The translations under genes were made by a program, and so were the position numbers. Shown here piece after piece: positions 25,015 to 33,808 of a DNA stretch of 64,000 nucleotides. Below the pieces are notes generated by a model. That model made no database searches. It saw nothing but the letters and a program-made list of their open reading frames with translations, and had not been told where the DNA came from. This DNA comes from Undibacterium_A arcticum. Lineage in GTDB: Bacteria > Pseudomonadota > Gammaproteobacteria > Burkholderiales > Burkholderiaceae_D. Location: NCBI RefSeq assembly GCF_042660705.1, contig NZ_JBHSUQ010000001.1, one strand, 5' to 3'. Within the stretch, counting starts at the first letter, position 1. Each line of letters begins with the position of its first letter.

Positions 25015-27681
25015 ATGCGTACAGACCTACCTCAGGCGATTTACCGTAAAGACTACACAGCACCGAGCTTTCTTGTTGATACAGTCGATATCGGTTTTGA
25101 TCTTGATCCGATTACGACCCGGGTCGCGACGCGACTGACAATGACGCGCAATCCGGACAGCGTGAACCAGAATATCGTGCTCAACGGCGAAGCGCTGGAA
25201 CTGGTGCAATTGCGCATGAACGGCAAGCTGCTGACCAAGCGCGGCTACACCCTGCAGGGCGGCATCCTGCAGATTCCCGATGCGCCGGATCAGGTCGTGC
25301 TGGAAATCGAAACGCTGACGCATCCCGAGAAAAATACCTCGCTGATGGGCCTGTATGTATCGAACGGGAATTTCTTTACCCAATGCGAGGCCGAAGGCTT
25401 CCGCAAGATCACGTTCTTCCCCGACCGTCCCGATGTGATGGCGAAATACACCGTGATGCTGCGCGCCGACAAGAAGAAGTATCCGGTGCTGCTGTCGAAC
25501 GGCAATCTGGTCGAGCAGGGCGATCTGGGCGATGGCCGCCACTACGCCAAATGGGAAGATCCGTTCAAGAAACCGTCCTACCTGTTCGCGCTGGTCGCCG
25601 CCAAACTGGTGTGCCAGGAAGAAACCTACCAGCTGAAATCGGGTCGCAAGGTGTTGCTGCAGGTGTGGGTCGAGAAAGGCAATCTGGACAAGACCCAGCA
25701 CGCGATGGAATCGCTGAAGCACAGCATCCGCTGGGACGAAGAGCGCTTCGGCCTGGAGCTCGATCTGGACCGCTTCATGATTGTGGCGGTCGGCGACTTC
25801 AACATGGGCGCGATGGAAAACAAGGGCCTGAACATTTTCAACACGAAGTTCGTGCTGGCCAATCCGCGCATCGCGACCGACGTCGATTATGCCAACATCG
25901 AGTCGGTCGTCGGCCATGAATACTTCCACAACTGGACCGGCAATCGCGTGACCTGCCGCGACTGGTTCCAGCTGTCGCTGAAGGAAGGCCTGACCGTGTT
26001 CCGCGATCAGGAATTCTCGGCCGACATGGTGGGCACCGCATCGGGTCGCGCAGTCAAGCGGATCGAAGATGTGCGGCTGCTGCGCCAGGTTCAGTTTGCC
26101 GAAGATGCGGGTCCGATGGCGCACCCGGTACGCCCCGATTCGTATGTCGAAATCAATAATTTCTATACCGTCACCATCTATGAAAAAGGTGCGGAAGTGG
26201 TGCGCATGGTCCAGACCCTGGTCGGGCGTGACGGTTTCCGCAAGGGCATGGACCTGTATTTCGCCCGTCACGATGGCCAGGCGGTCGAATGCGACGATTT
26301 CCGCGCTGCGATGGCCGATGCCAATCGCCGCAACCTGAAGCAGTTCGAGCGCTGGTACAGCCAGGCCGGCACACCGCAGGTCAAGGCCGAAACCAGCTAC
26401 GATCCTCTCGCGAAGACCTTCGAGATCACGCTGTCGCAAACCTGCGCGGCCACGCCGGGACAGGCCAAGAAATTGCCGTTCCATATTCCGGTGGCGGTCG
26501 GCCTGCTGGACGCCGAAGGCAAGGACCTGGTGCTGCACTGCGACGATGGCGCCAGCGCGGGCGTTGCCGGCACGCTGGTGCTGGAACTGACCAAGGCAAA
26601 GCAGACTTTCCGCTTCACCCAGGTCAATGAACAACCGGTGCCGTCGCTGCTGCGCGACTTCTCGGCGCCGGTGGTGCTGGAATACGACTACAGCGACGCC
26701 GAGCTGGCCTTGCTGCTGGCGCACGACAGCGATCCGTTCAACCGGTGGGAAGCGAGTCAGCGGCTGGCGATGCGCCGCCTGGTCAAGCTCACCGATGCCG
26801 CGCGCAACAACGAGCAGCTGACGCTCGACCCGATGTTCATCGACGCGCTGCGCGGCGTGCTGATGGACGACACGCTCGACCCGGCTTTCCGCGAACTGGT
26901 ATTGACCTTGCCGTCGGAAGCGATGGTGGCCGAGCAGTTCAGCGTGGTCGATTCGCAAGCGATTCACGCCGCGCGTCAATTCATGCGCGGCATGGTGGCG
27001 CAAGGTCTGAGGACAGAATTGCTGAATGCCTACGAAACCAACCTGACGCCGGACGCGTACAGCCCCGATGCAGAGGCCAGCGGTAAGCGCGGTCTGAAAA
27101 ATCTGGCGCTGAGTTATCTGCTGGAATGGGCCGACGAATCGACCTGCCAGCTTGCGCTGGCGCAGTTCGATACGGCCCACAATATGACCGACCGCCAGGC
27201 GGCATTGAGCGCCCTGCTGAATGCCGAATCCAAAGCGGCGACCAAGGCAGCGAGCAAGTCGCTGAAGCGTTTCTACAAGGACTTCAAGAATGAGCCGCTG
27301 GTGATCGACAAGTGGTTCATGCTGCAAGGCATGGCGCACGCCACCGACGTCGCCGCAATGCGCGCGCTGATGACGCATCCGGCCTTCACGCTGAAGAATC
27401 CGAATCGTGCGCGCAGCCTGATTTTCAGCTTCTGCAACGCCAATCCTGCGCGCTTTCATGCGGCGGATGGCTCCGGCTATGCGTTCTGGGCCGAGCAGGT
27501 GATCGCGCTCAACGCCATCAACCCGCAAGTGGCCGCGCGCCTGGTACGCAGCCTCGATCGCTGGCGCAAGTACGCACCGAAGGCGCAGGAGCTGATGCTG
27601 CTGGCGCTGCAAAAGGTCGCGAACAGCAAGAAGCTGTCGAAAGACGTGCAGGAAGTCGTGTCAAAATCGCTGGCCGCCTGA
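25015..27681 (+). CDS. pepN: Aminopeptidase N
   Basis: 888 residues from ATG 25015, chosen because MRTDLPQAIYRKDYTAP is the usual proteobacterial PepN start. Exopeptidase motif GAMEN at about residues 265-269, zinc site HEYFHNWTGNRVTCRDW with HExxH near residue 301 and the third ligand in LKEGLTVFRDQEFS about 20 residues on. The C-terminal half is the helical DUF3458-type domain (FNRWEASQRLAMRRLV, LLEWADESTCQLALAQFD). It is a cytoplasmic M1 metallopeptidase that removes N-terminal residues from peptides. Followed by fbp after 26 bases, so the two may be co-transcribed. No anomalies. Confidence 0.96.
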   Translation: MRTDLPQAIYRKDYTAPSFLVDTVDIGFDLDPITTRVATRLTMTRNPDSVNQNIVLNGEALELVQLRMNGKLLTKRGYTLQGGILQIPDAPDQVVLEIETLTHPEKNTSLMGLYVSNGNFFTQCEAEGFRKITFFPDRPDVMAKYTVMLRADKKKYPVLLSNGNLVEQGDLGDGRHYAKWEDPFKKPSYLFALVAAKLVCQEETYQLKSGRKVLLQVWVEKGNLDKTQHAMESLKHSIRWDEERFGLELDLDRFMIVAVGDFNMGAMENKGLNIFNTKFVLANPRIATDVDYANIESVVGHEYFHNWTGNRVTCRDWFQLSLKEGLTVFRDQEFSADMVGTASGRAVKRIEDVRLLRQVQFAEDAGPMAHPVRPDSYVEINNFYTVTIYEKGAEVVRMVQTLVGRDGFRKGMDLYFARHDGQAVECDDFRAAMADANRRNLKQFERWYSQAGTPQVKAETSYDPLAKTFEITLSQTCAATPGQAKKLPFHIPVAVGLLDAEGKDLVLHCDDGASAGVAGTLVLELTKAKQTFRFTQVNEQPVPSLLRDFSAPVVLEYDYSDAELALLLAHDSDPFNRWEASQRLAMRRLVKLTDAARNNEQLTLDPMFIDALRGVLMDDTLDPAFRELVLTLPSEAMVAEQFSVVDSQAIHAARQFMRGMVAQGLRTELLNAYETNLTPDAYSPDAEASGKRGLKNLALSYLLEWADESTCQLALAQFDTAHNMTDRQAALSALLNAESKAATKAASKSLKRFYKDFKNEPLVIDKWFMLQGMAHATDVAAMRALMTHPAFTLKNPNRARSLIFSFCNANPARFHAADGSGYAFWAEQVIALNAINPQVAARLVRSLDRWRKYAPKAQELMLLALQKVANSKKLSKDVQEVVSKSLAA

Positions 27682-27707
27682 GCGCCATAGACAAGTAAAG
27701 GACGAAC

Positions 27708-28709
27708 ATGAAACGCATCAGTCTCACGCAACATCTGGTCGAAGAACAGCGACTGAACAACACCATCCCGGCCGAGCTGCGGCTGTTGATCGAAGTGGTC
27801 GCGCGCGCCTGCAAGACCATCAGTCACGCGGTCGGCAAGGGCGCGCTGGGCGACGTGCTCGGCACCGCCGGCAGCGAGAACGTGCAGGGCGAAGTGCAGA
27901 AGAAGCTCGACGTGATTTCCAACGAGATCCTGCTCGAAGCGAACGAATGGGGCGGTCATCTGGCCGCGATGGCATCGGAAGAGATGGAAACCATCCATCT
28001 CATCCCGCACCGCTACCCGATGGGCGAATACATGCTGTTGTTCGACCCGCTCGACGGCTCCAGCAACATCGATGTCAACGTCTCGATCGGCACCATTTTT
28101 TCGGTGCTGAAGGCGCCCGAGGGCATGCAAACGCCGACCGAGAAAGATTTCCTGCAACCGGGCAACAAGCAGGTCGCCGCCGGTTATGCGGTATACGGCC
28201 CGCAAACCGTGCTGGTGCTGACCACCGGTCACGGCGTCAACTGCTTCACCCTCGATCGCGAGATGGGGTCCTGGGTCTTGACCCAGCGCGACATGCAGAT
28301 CCCGGACCAGACCAAGGAGTTTGCGATCAATGCGTCCAACGCCCGCCATTGGCAGCCACCGGTCAAGCGCTACATCGACGAAATGCTGGCCGGCGGCACC
28401 GGTCCGCGTGGCAAGGAATTCAATATGCGCTGGATCGCGTCGATGGTGGCCGACGTGCACCGCATCCTCAATCGAGGCGGCATCTTCATGTATCCGGCCG
28501 ACGAGCGCGAACCGGACAAGCCGGGCAAGCTGCGCCTGATGTACGAAGCCAACCCGATGGCCTTCATCGTCGAACAGGCCGGCGGCGCAGCTACCAACGG
28601 CCAGCAGCGGATCATGGACATTCAGCCGGAAAAGCTGCACCAGCGGGTTCCGGTGTTCTTGGGCTCGAAGGCGGAAGTCGAGCTGGTGACCAGTTACCAC
28701 CAGGCTTGA
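27708..28709 (+). CDS. fbp: Class I fructose-1,6-bisphosphatase
   Basis: 333 residues, full length. Metal/active-site segment LLFDPLDGSSNIDVNVSIGT at about residues 112-131, NEILLEANEWGGHLAAMASE before it, KEFNMRWIASMVADVHRILN at about 232-251 and LMYEANPMAFIVEQAGGAAT at about 276-295. Hydrolyses fructose 1,6-bisphosphate in gluconeogenesis. Lies 26 bases after pepN on the same strand. It would be needed for growth on the C2/C3 products of the itaconate and beta-alanine pathways encoded nearby. No anomalies. Confidence 0.95.
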   Translation: MKRISLTQHLVEEQRLNNTIPAELRLLIEVVARACKTISHAVGKGALGDVLGTAGSENVQGEVQKKLDVISNEILLEANEWGGHLAAMASEEMETIHLIPHRYPMGEYMLLFDPLDGSSNIDVNVSIGTIFSVLKAPEGMQTPTEKDFLQPGNKQVAAGYAVYGPQTVLVLTTGHGVNCFTLDREMGSWVLTQRDMQIPDQTKEFAINASNARHWQPPVKRYIDEMLAGGTGPRGKEFNMRWIASMVADVHRILNRGGIFMYPADEREPDKPGKLRLMYEANPMAFIVEQAGGAATNGQQRIMDIQPEKLHQRVPVFLGSKAEVELVTSYHQA

Positions 28710-28746
28710 TCAGGAAGGGATTGCGGGTTGTGCGCGACCCGCACAC

Positions 28747-28775
28747 TTCCACAATCTGCAACTAGCTGGTAGAAT
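28747..28775 (+). promoter_or_regulatory. Probable promoter of tRNA-Thr
   Basis: TTCCAC (28747-28752), a 17-base spacer and TAGAAT (28770-28775) form an acceptable sigma-70 type promoter about 39 bases before the mature tRNA 5' end. Confidence 0.4.
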
Positions 28776-28813
28776 CCCGTCTTCGCTTCTGACAAGAGTT
28801 TTGTAGAAGTCGT

Positions 28814-28889
28814 GCCGTTGTAGCTCAGTTGGTAGAGCAGCACATTCGTAATGTGAAGGTCGCCAGTTCGATTCCGGCCAACGGCACCA
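28814..28889 (+). tRNA. tRNA-Thr (anticodon CGT)
   Basis: 76 bases with genomically encoded CCA. The acceptor stem GCCGTTG pairs with CAACGGC, the D-loop has AGCTCAGTTGGTAGAGC, the anticodon stem-loop is CACATTCGTAATGTG with anticodon CGT, and the T-loop carries GTTCGATTC. Reads ACG codons. It stands alone between fbp and a run of remnant DNA. Confidence 0.95.
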
Positions 28890-28903
28890 GGAATAACAAT
28901 AAT

Positions 28904-28939
28904 CAAAGGGTTACAGGCTTCGGCTTGTAATCCTTTTTT
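28904..28939 (+). terminator. Rho-independent terminator after tRNA-Thr
   Basis: Stem AAGGGTTACAGGC / GCTTGTAATCCTT with a TTCG tetraloop, followed by six T. It begins 15 bases after the tRNA 3' end. Confidence 0.8.
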
Positions 28940-28981
28940 CATTTCTGTTTCGTTCGTCGCTCCATGTAACCACTGTGTAAC

Positions 28982-29054
28982 CCAATTTGGTCAATACGAG
29001 GGAACGCGGAAAAAAGAAGCCCGCTAACCTTTCGGCTGCGGGCTTCCAAATTGG
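28982..29054. repeat. Nested inverted repeat with terminator-like core
   Basis: Outer arms CCAATTTGG (28982-28990) and CCAAATTGG (29046-29054) enclose a strong hairpin GAAGCCCGC / GCGGGCTTC (29016-29046). Six A precede the inner hairpin, so it would terminate a minus-strand transcript. It lies between tRNA-Thr and the class V aminotransferase remnant and may mark an old insertion boundary. Confidence 0.45.
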
Positions 29055-29279
29055 TGCTGGTATGTTTCCCTCACGCCAGCGCTCGCTTTCCTACCGTCAG
29101 TTATTGCAATGAAAACAAATGGACCTCAGATCGGGCTGCACGAAAGGGCTTTGATGTCGAGAATGCTTAACGGCAGCGATGCCATTCCGGGACTTAGACG
29201 GATGGAAGGCGTAAAGGTGTTCCTGGATTACGAAGAGCTTTCGAAGTGGGATCTGATCGTTTCAATCGGCTTTGATAAT

Positions 29280-30432
29280 CTAGTGTAGTGTTGCATTCTG
29301 TTTGCCGCTTAACCGGCTGTTTGCGCGAATCACTTTTTGTAGGATGTCGCGGGCCGTTGCAGTCCAGATGAACGGCTTCGGATTGGCGTTGTGATGAGCG
29401 ACGTATTGCTCAATCGCTGCGGTCAATTCCGGCACACTGGTGAACACCCCGCGTCGGAGGCGATTCTCCGAAATATCTCGGAAGAACCGCTCCACCATGT
29501 TCAACCATGATGCCGATGTCGGCGTGAAATGCATGTTGAAGCGCGGATGTTTTTTGAGCCATGCTTGCACGTTGGGATGCTTGTGCGTGGCGTAGTTGTC
29601 GCATATAAGGTGCAGCGTCTTTCCCTTCGGCGTCTCTCGGTCGATCTTGCGGAGGAAACGTAGCCATTCCTCGTGACGATGGCGTTGCTGACATTGGGCG
29701 ATGACTTGACCATCGAGCACGTTCAGCGCGGCGAACAGGGTGGTCGTGCCATTGCGTTTATAGTCGTGCGTCATGGTCGCTGCGCGTCCCTTCTTCAGCG
29801 GCAAGCCCGGCTGCGTGCGATCAAGTGCCTGCACTTGGCTTTTTCTCGTCGCAGCACAATACGATCGCATGCTCAGGAGGCGACAAATACAGCCCCACTA
29901 CATCTTCGAGCTTCTCGACAAATTTCGGATCGCGCGAAACTTTGAAGCCGCGCACAAGATGCGGCTTTAAACCCTTGGCTCGCCAATGCCGAGAGACGCT
30001 GGCGGCACTGACACCAAGTTCGGCTGCCATCTTGCGAGTGCTCCAATGCGTCGCAGTTTCGGGTGTGCTCTCTGTCGTCATCGTAACCAAGCGGGCAACA
30101 TCAACTTTCACGGCAGGCGCTCCGCGCGGCAGATCTCGCTCAATGCCCGACAGGCGCAATTGCGCGTAGCGTTCGCGCCATCGCCTGACTTGCCCACGGT
30201 CCACGCCAAGTTCCACAGCAATGTCCTTGTTTTGTATGCCCTCGGCCGCCAGCAGCACAATGCGCGCACGCAGCGCCAGCCTCACACTGGTGAGACCGGA
30301 GCGAATCAACGCCGCAAGTTCCGCATGCTCTTCCGTCGTAAGCACAATCTCGGTCGCAATTCGCACTGGCACTCTCCTATCAGATACGAAAGAATAGCCT
30401 TTCAAGTGCGGAATTTCAATACGAAGCATCAA
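29280..30432 (-). pseudogene. IS630-type DDE transposase in two frames
   Basis: The N-terminal part from 30432 has helix-turn-helix segments (NKDIAVELGVDRGQVRRWRE and THWSTRKMAAELGVSAASVS) and ends in IVLCCDEK with the first catalytic Asp, then runs into a stop at 29821. The second part, in the next frame, begins SQVQALDRTQPGLPLKKGRA and holds LICDNYATHKHPNVQAWL (second Asp) and SWLNMVERFFRDISENRLRR (catalytic Glu). Removing one base of the T5 run 29840-29844 gives a single 383-codon transposase. A programmed +1 shift is possible, but the run GAGAAAAAGCC is not a classical slippery site for that direction. The stop codon TAG uses the target TA plus the next host base. Confidence 0.8.
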
Positions 30433-30450
30433 GAATGCAACACTACACTA
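29281..30450 (-). mobile_element. IS630-family insertion sequence, about 1.17 kb
   Basis: Perfect 19-base inverted ends: TAGTGTAGTGTTGCATTCT at 29281-29299 and its complement at 30432-30450. The outermost TA on each side is the target duplication typical of IS630/Tc1-type transposition, so the element proper is 29283-30448. One DDE transposase is encoded on the minus strand. It interrupts a class V aminotransferase remnant; the reconstructed empty site reads AATCTAGGTTATACC. Confidence 0.88.
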
Positions 30451-30645
30451 GGTTATACCCAAGCGGTCAGGGAATATGAAAAGAGGGGGTGTTATCGTCT
30501 ATGAAAGAGTGGCGGCTAGCCTGTATTCAAAGAGGATGCTTGAATCGTTGAGTATGGATGGTGCCGTCAGGGTTTCGCCGCTGCACTGCAATTCAGCTGA
30601 GGACATTGATAAGTTCTTGCAGGTAACGATGGAAGTGTGTGAAGC

Positions 30646-31593
30646 CTAGGTCGGCAACAGCGAGGAGTGATCCGAACCTGGCAAGGATACGTGCTCGCTC
30701 CCGCCCGAACCCGAGAGCATCAGCTCCGAGATAAGTGCGCGAGCGCAGCCGGGCAGCGCTTCCAGGTCTCGCACAAGAATACTACGCTCCCGGACTGCCC
30801 ACGCATCGCGCAGTTCGACAATATGCAAGCGCATGGTTTTCCGATGGCGCAATGCGGCTGACTCCGGGAGCAAGCCGACACCGACGCCGGCCTCGATCAT
30901 CCTGCACATTGCCTCGAAGCTGCGGACCTGGACGCGCAGCGTCAGGGGGCGGCCGTGCTGCTCAATCAGATCACGCAGGAAAGCATGCAGCGTGCTGCCT
31001 TCATGCAAGCTGATTTGCTCATAATCGAGCGTGTCGCTGAAGGCGATGCTGCTTTGTTCACTAAGTGGATGGCCGACCGGTGTGACCATCACCAGTCGGT
31101 CGGTACTGAAATGCAGCACCTGCAAACCGACGTCCGGCACCGGCCCTGAGACAATGCCGAAATCGCTCGAACCATCCACCACCCCGCGCACGATATCGCG
31201 CGTCAAACGTTCTTGCAAGTCGACCGTCACGCCGGGGCGCGTAGACAGGAAATGCGCAAGCACCTCGGGCATGAACTCCGTCACTGCCGTAGTGTTGGCG
31301 AAGATGCGCATAGAACCGACTGCGTCGGCCCCATACGCGGCAAATTCACTCTTCAGATGCTCGACCTGGCGCAGGATCACGCGCGCATGCCGCAGCAAAG
31401 TTTCGCCTGCCGAAGTCAACTCCACCCCGCGGCTGTCACGGTAGAACAGGCGGCTGCCAAGTTGACCCTCGAGCGCCTTGAGCCGAGCGCTGGCTGCCGC
31501 CGGCGACAGGCAGGCCCGGCCGGCCCCCTTGGTCAGGTTTTGCGCTTCGGCGATATGGACGAATAGGCGCAGGTCGGCGAGATCGAAGTGCAT
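30646..31593 (-). CDS. LysR-family regulator of the itaconate locus
   Basis: 315 residues. N-terminal winged helix-turn-helix (LRLFVHIAEAQNLTKGAGRA, LSPAAASARLKALEGQLGSR, LFYRDSRGVELTSAGETLLR) and a periplasmic-binding-like effector domain from about residue 90. It is divergent from the itaconyl-CoA hydratase gene across a 134-base gap holding two palindromes. A LysR gene in this same place precedes the itaconate (rip) genes of Pseudomonas aeruginosa, so control of the operon in response to itaconate or a CoA ester is the natural inference. Its stop overlaps the remnant aminotransferase end. Confidence 0.85.
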   Translation of the reverse strand: MHFDLADLRLFVHIAEAQNLTKGAGRACLSPAAASARLKALEGQLGSRLFYRDSRGVELTSAGETLLRHARVILRQVEHLKSEFAAYGADAVGSMRIFANTTAVTEFMPEVLAHFLSTRPGVTVDLQERLTRDIVRGVVDGSSDFGIVSGPVPDVGLQVLHFSTDRLVMVTPVGHPLSEQSSIAFSDTLDYEQISLHEGSTLHAFLRDLIEQHGRPLTLRVQVRSFEAMCRMIEAGVGVGLLPESAALRHRKTMRLHIVELRDAWAVRERSILVRDLEALPGCARALISELMLSGSGGSEHVSLPGSDHSSLLPT

Positions 31594-31633
31594 GGTGGTA
31601 TTCCTTTACTTGCTCGCCAGTGTATCAGAGAGC

Positions 31634-31680
31634 GTTCAGGTATTCCGAACGATGTCTTCACTAGATACGGATTCAGTGAA
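31634..31680. promoter_or_regulatory. Candidate LysR operators between regulator and itaconate operon
   Basis: Two inverted repeats lie in the divergent gap: GTTCAGGTATTCCGAAC (31634-31650, GTTC-N9-GAAC) and TTCACT-N12-AGTGAA (31657-31680). Spacing and position match LysR recognition and activation sites. Which one binds the regulator is not known. Confidence 0.4.
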
Positions 31681-31727
31681 CGCTATCCCGCTGATATATT
31701 TTATGCCATCGAAGACAGGGGGGGATC

Positions 31728-32582
31728 ATGAAGGTAGACATCGCGCATTTACAGCAATGGGTCGGCAAATCCGAGGGCCGTGTCGAGCGACTGGCGGCGT
31801 TCCCGGCCAATGCGCTCTCGGCGACCCTGGATCGCAAGGATCCGCCTTTCGTCGATGGCTCGCCTCTGCCGCCGCTATGGCATTGGCTGTACTTTCTGCC
31901 TATCCACCGGATGTCCGAGGTCGGGCCCGATGGTCATGCCGAACGGGGTGGATTCTTGCCGCCGGTACCGTTGCCGCGCCGCATGTGGGCTGGAAGCCGC
32001 TTTCGCTTTCACCACCCCTTGCGTGTCGGCGAAACCGTCCAGCGCGAATCGCGCGTGCTCAGCGTCGAACACAAGGCGGGGCGCAGCGGTGACCTGGTGT
32101 TCGTGCGGGTGGAGCACACGTTTAGCAATACGCATGGTCTGGCGCTAAGCGAAGAACACGACATTGTCTACCGCGAAGCGGCCGAGCCCGGCGCACAGCC
32201 CCCGGCGGTCAAGCCCGCGCCGCTTGATGCAGCGTGGGAACGGACGGTCAGGCCCGGCCCCGTGCAGCTATTCCGCTACTCGGCGCTGACTTTCAACAGC
32301 CACCGCATCCACTACGACCGCAGTTATGTGACCGAAGTCGAGGGTTATCCCGGACTGGTGGTACATGGTCCGCTGATCGCCACGCTGTTGATCGATCTGC
32401 TGCGCCGCGAGTGTCCGGAAGCAACAATTAGCGACTTTTCCTTCCGTGCCGCGAAGCCGCTGTTCGACACCGAAGAATTCGCTGTATGTGGCGCGCCAAA
32501 TGAAGACGGCAAAACCGTCCACCTATGGACGCGCGATACCGGCGGCGCACTCACGATGGAAGCCCGCGCCACGTTGGCGTGA
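31728..32582 (+). CDS. ich: Itaconyl-CoA hydratase (MaoC/HTD2-like)
   Basis: 284 residues, starting at an ATG six bases after GGGGGA. Double hot-dog protein of the mesaconyl-C4-CoA/itaconyl-CoA hydratase type: DGSPLPPLWHWLYFLPIHRM, then GGFLPPVPLPRRMWAGSRFR in the first half, and the hydratase segment SALTFNSHRIHYDRSYVTEV, EGYPGLVVHGPLIATLLIDL (about 187-226) with the catalytic Asp/His pair. It converts itaconyl-CoA to (S)-citramalyl-CoA. First gene of the operon, in the same order as P. aeruginosa PA0878. The family also acts in mesaconate metabolism, so the substrate is inferred from the whole gene set. Confidence 0.8.
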   Translation: MKVDIAHLQQWVGKSEGRVERLAAFPANALSATLDRKDPPFVDGSPLPPLWHWLYFLPIHRMSEVGPDGHAERGGFLPPVPLPRRMWAGSRFRFHHPLRVGETVQRESRVLSVEHKAGRSGDLVFVRVEHTFSNTHGLALSEEHDIVYREAAEPGAQPPAVKPAPLDAAWERTVRPGPVQLFRYSALTFNSHRIHYDRSYVTEVEGYPGLVVHGPLIATLLIDLLRRECPEATISDFSFRAAKPLFDTEEFAVCGAPNEDGKTVHLWTRDTGGALTMEARATLA

Positions 32583-32632
32583 ACCATATAGATAACCGGC
32601 ACCCATTACCCAAAGAAAGACCAGGAGACCCC

Positions 32633-33797
32633 ATGCTCAACACACCTGACGAACATGAACATCAGGAAATCCGTGACGCGATCCGCAGCTTGTGCACCCA
32701 GTTCCCAGATGAATATTTTCGCAAGATCGACGAGCAGCGCGCTTACCCCGAGGCCTTTGTCGATGTGCTGATGGGCGCCGGCTGGCTCTCGGCCATGATT
32801 CCCGAGGAGTATGGCGGCTCCGGCCTGGGTTTGACGGCAGCATCCGTCATCATGGAGGAAATCAACCGTTCCGGCGGCAATTCCGGCGCCGTGCATGGCC
32901 AGATGTACAACATGAGTACTTTGCTGCGCAACGGCAGCAAGGCCCAGAAGGATAAATACCTGCCTGCGATCGCTGCCGGCAAGTTGCGCATCCAGTCCAT
33001 GGCGGTCACCGAGCCGACCACTGGCACCGACACTACCAAGATCAAGACCTCCGCCGTGAAGAAGGACGGTCGCTACCTGGTCAATGGCCAGAAAGTCTGG
33101 ATTTCCCGTGTTCAGCACTCGGACCTGATGATCCTGCTGGCACGCACCACGCCGTTGAGCGAGGTGAAAGAAATCCGAGGGGATGTCGATTTTCATCGTT
33201 GATTTGCACGCGGCGATCGGTAATGGACTCACGGTGCGGCCGATTCCTAATCTGGTCAATCACGAAACCAACGAGCTGTTTTTCGACAATCTGGAAATTC
33301 CCGAGGAGAACCTGATCGGTGAAGAGGGCAAGGGCTTCAAATACATCCTCGATGGTTTGAATGCCGAGCGCACGCTGATCGCCGCCGAGTGCATCGGTGA
33401 TGGTTACTGGTTCATCGAACGCGCCACTAAGTACGCAAATGAACGCATTGTGTTCGACCGCCCCATCGGCAAGAACCAGGGAGTGCAATTCCCGATTGCC
33501 GATGCTTTTATCGAAATCGAGGCGGCCAACCTGATGCGTTTCAAGGCCTGCGAATTGTTCGATGCCCAACAACCGTGTGGGGCGCAGGCCAACATGGCGA
33601 AGTATCTCGCCGCCAAGGCCTCGTGGGAAGCCGCCAACGTCTGCATGCAGACGCATGGCGGATTCGGCTTCGCCAACGAATATGACATTGAGCGCAAATT
33701 CCGCGAGACACGGCTGTATCAGGTAGCGCCGATCTCCACCAACCTGATTTTCTCCTACGTGGCCGAGCATTTGCTCGGGCTGCCGCGGTCTTTCTGA
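32633..33797 (+). pseudogene. Acyl-CoA dehydrogenase of the itaconate locus, one-base frameshift
   Basis: Starts at ATG 32633 after AGGAG. First part: FPDEYFRKIDEQRAYPEAFV, MIPEEYGGSGLGLTAASVIM and the FAD/substrate loop AVTEPTTGTDTTKIKTSAVK. It runs out of frame at the G4 run 33179-33182; removing one base gives 387 codons, continuing as MSIFIVDLHAAIGNGLTVRP, then FDRPIGKNQGVQFPIADAFI and the C-terminal QTHGGFGFANEYDIERKFRE. Same position as PA0879 in P. aeruginosa. It probably oxidises a branched C5 acyl-CoA such as methylsuccinyl-CoA and passes electrons to EtfBA encoded downstream; the substrate is inference. Gap of 11 bases to ict. Confidence 0.78.
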
Positions 33798-33808
33798 GGG
33801 AGCCGGCC

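Larger units (their letters stand above)
29109..30649 (+). pseudogene. Class V aminotransferase remnant, split by an IS630-type element
   Basis: Left part 29109-29280 reads MKTNGPQIGLHERALMSRML, NGSDAIPGLRRMEGVKVFLD and LIVSIGFDNL. After the insertion the sense resumes at 30451 as GYTQAVREYEKRG; a one-base surplus in the G5 run at 30485-30489 shifts the frame, and VIVYERVAASLYSKRMLESL, then GAVRVSPLHCNSAEDIDKFL follow to TAG 30647-30649. This is the C-terminal third of a PLP-dependent class V aminotransferase/cysteine desulfurase-like protein. The N-terminal PLP-Lys region is missing. Its end overlaps the convergent LysR stop by four bases. Clearly dead; the original substrate cannot be told. 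Confidence 0.6.

Noticed and set aside
25027..27612. 861-codon open frame antisense to pepN
   Set aside because: High third-position GC in pepN leaves the opposite strand free of stops. The translation is low in sense (many Arg, Gln, His) and shows no domain; pepN explains the sequence fully.
29821..29870. Programmed frameshift in the IS630-type transposase
   Set aside because: The needed shift is +1 and the run GAGAAAAAGCC does not fit the usual -1 slippery pattern; a one-base surplus in the run explains it as well as the many similar breaks in the window. Not excluded, only less likely.
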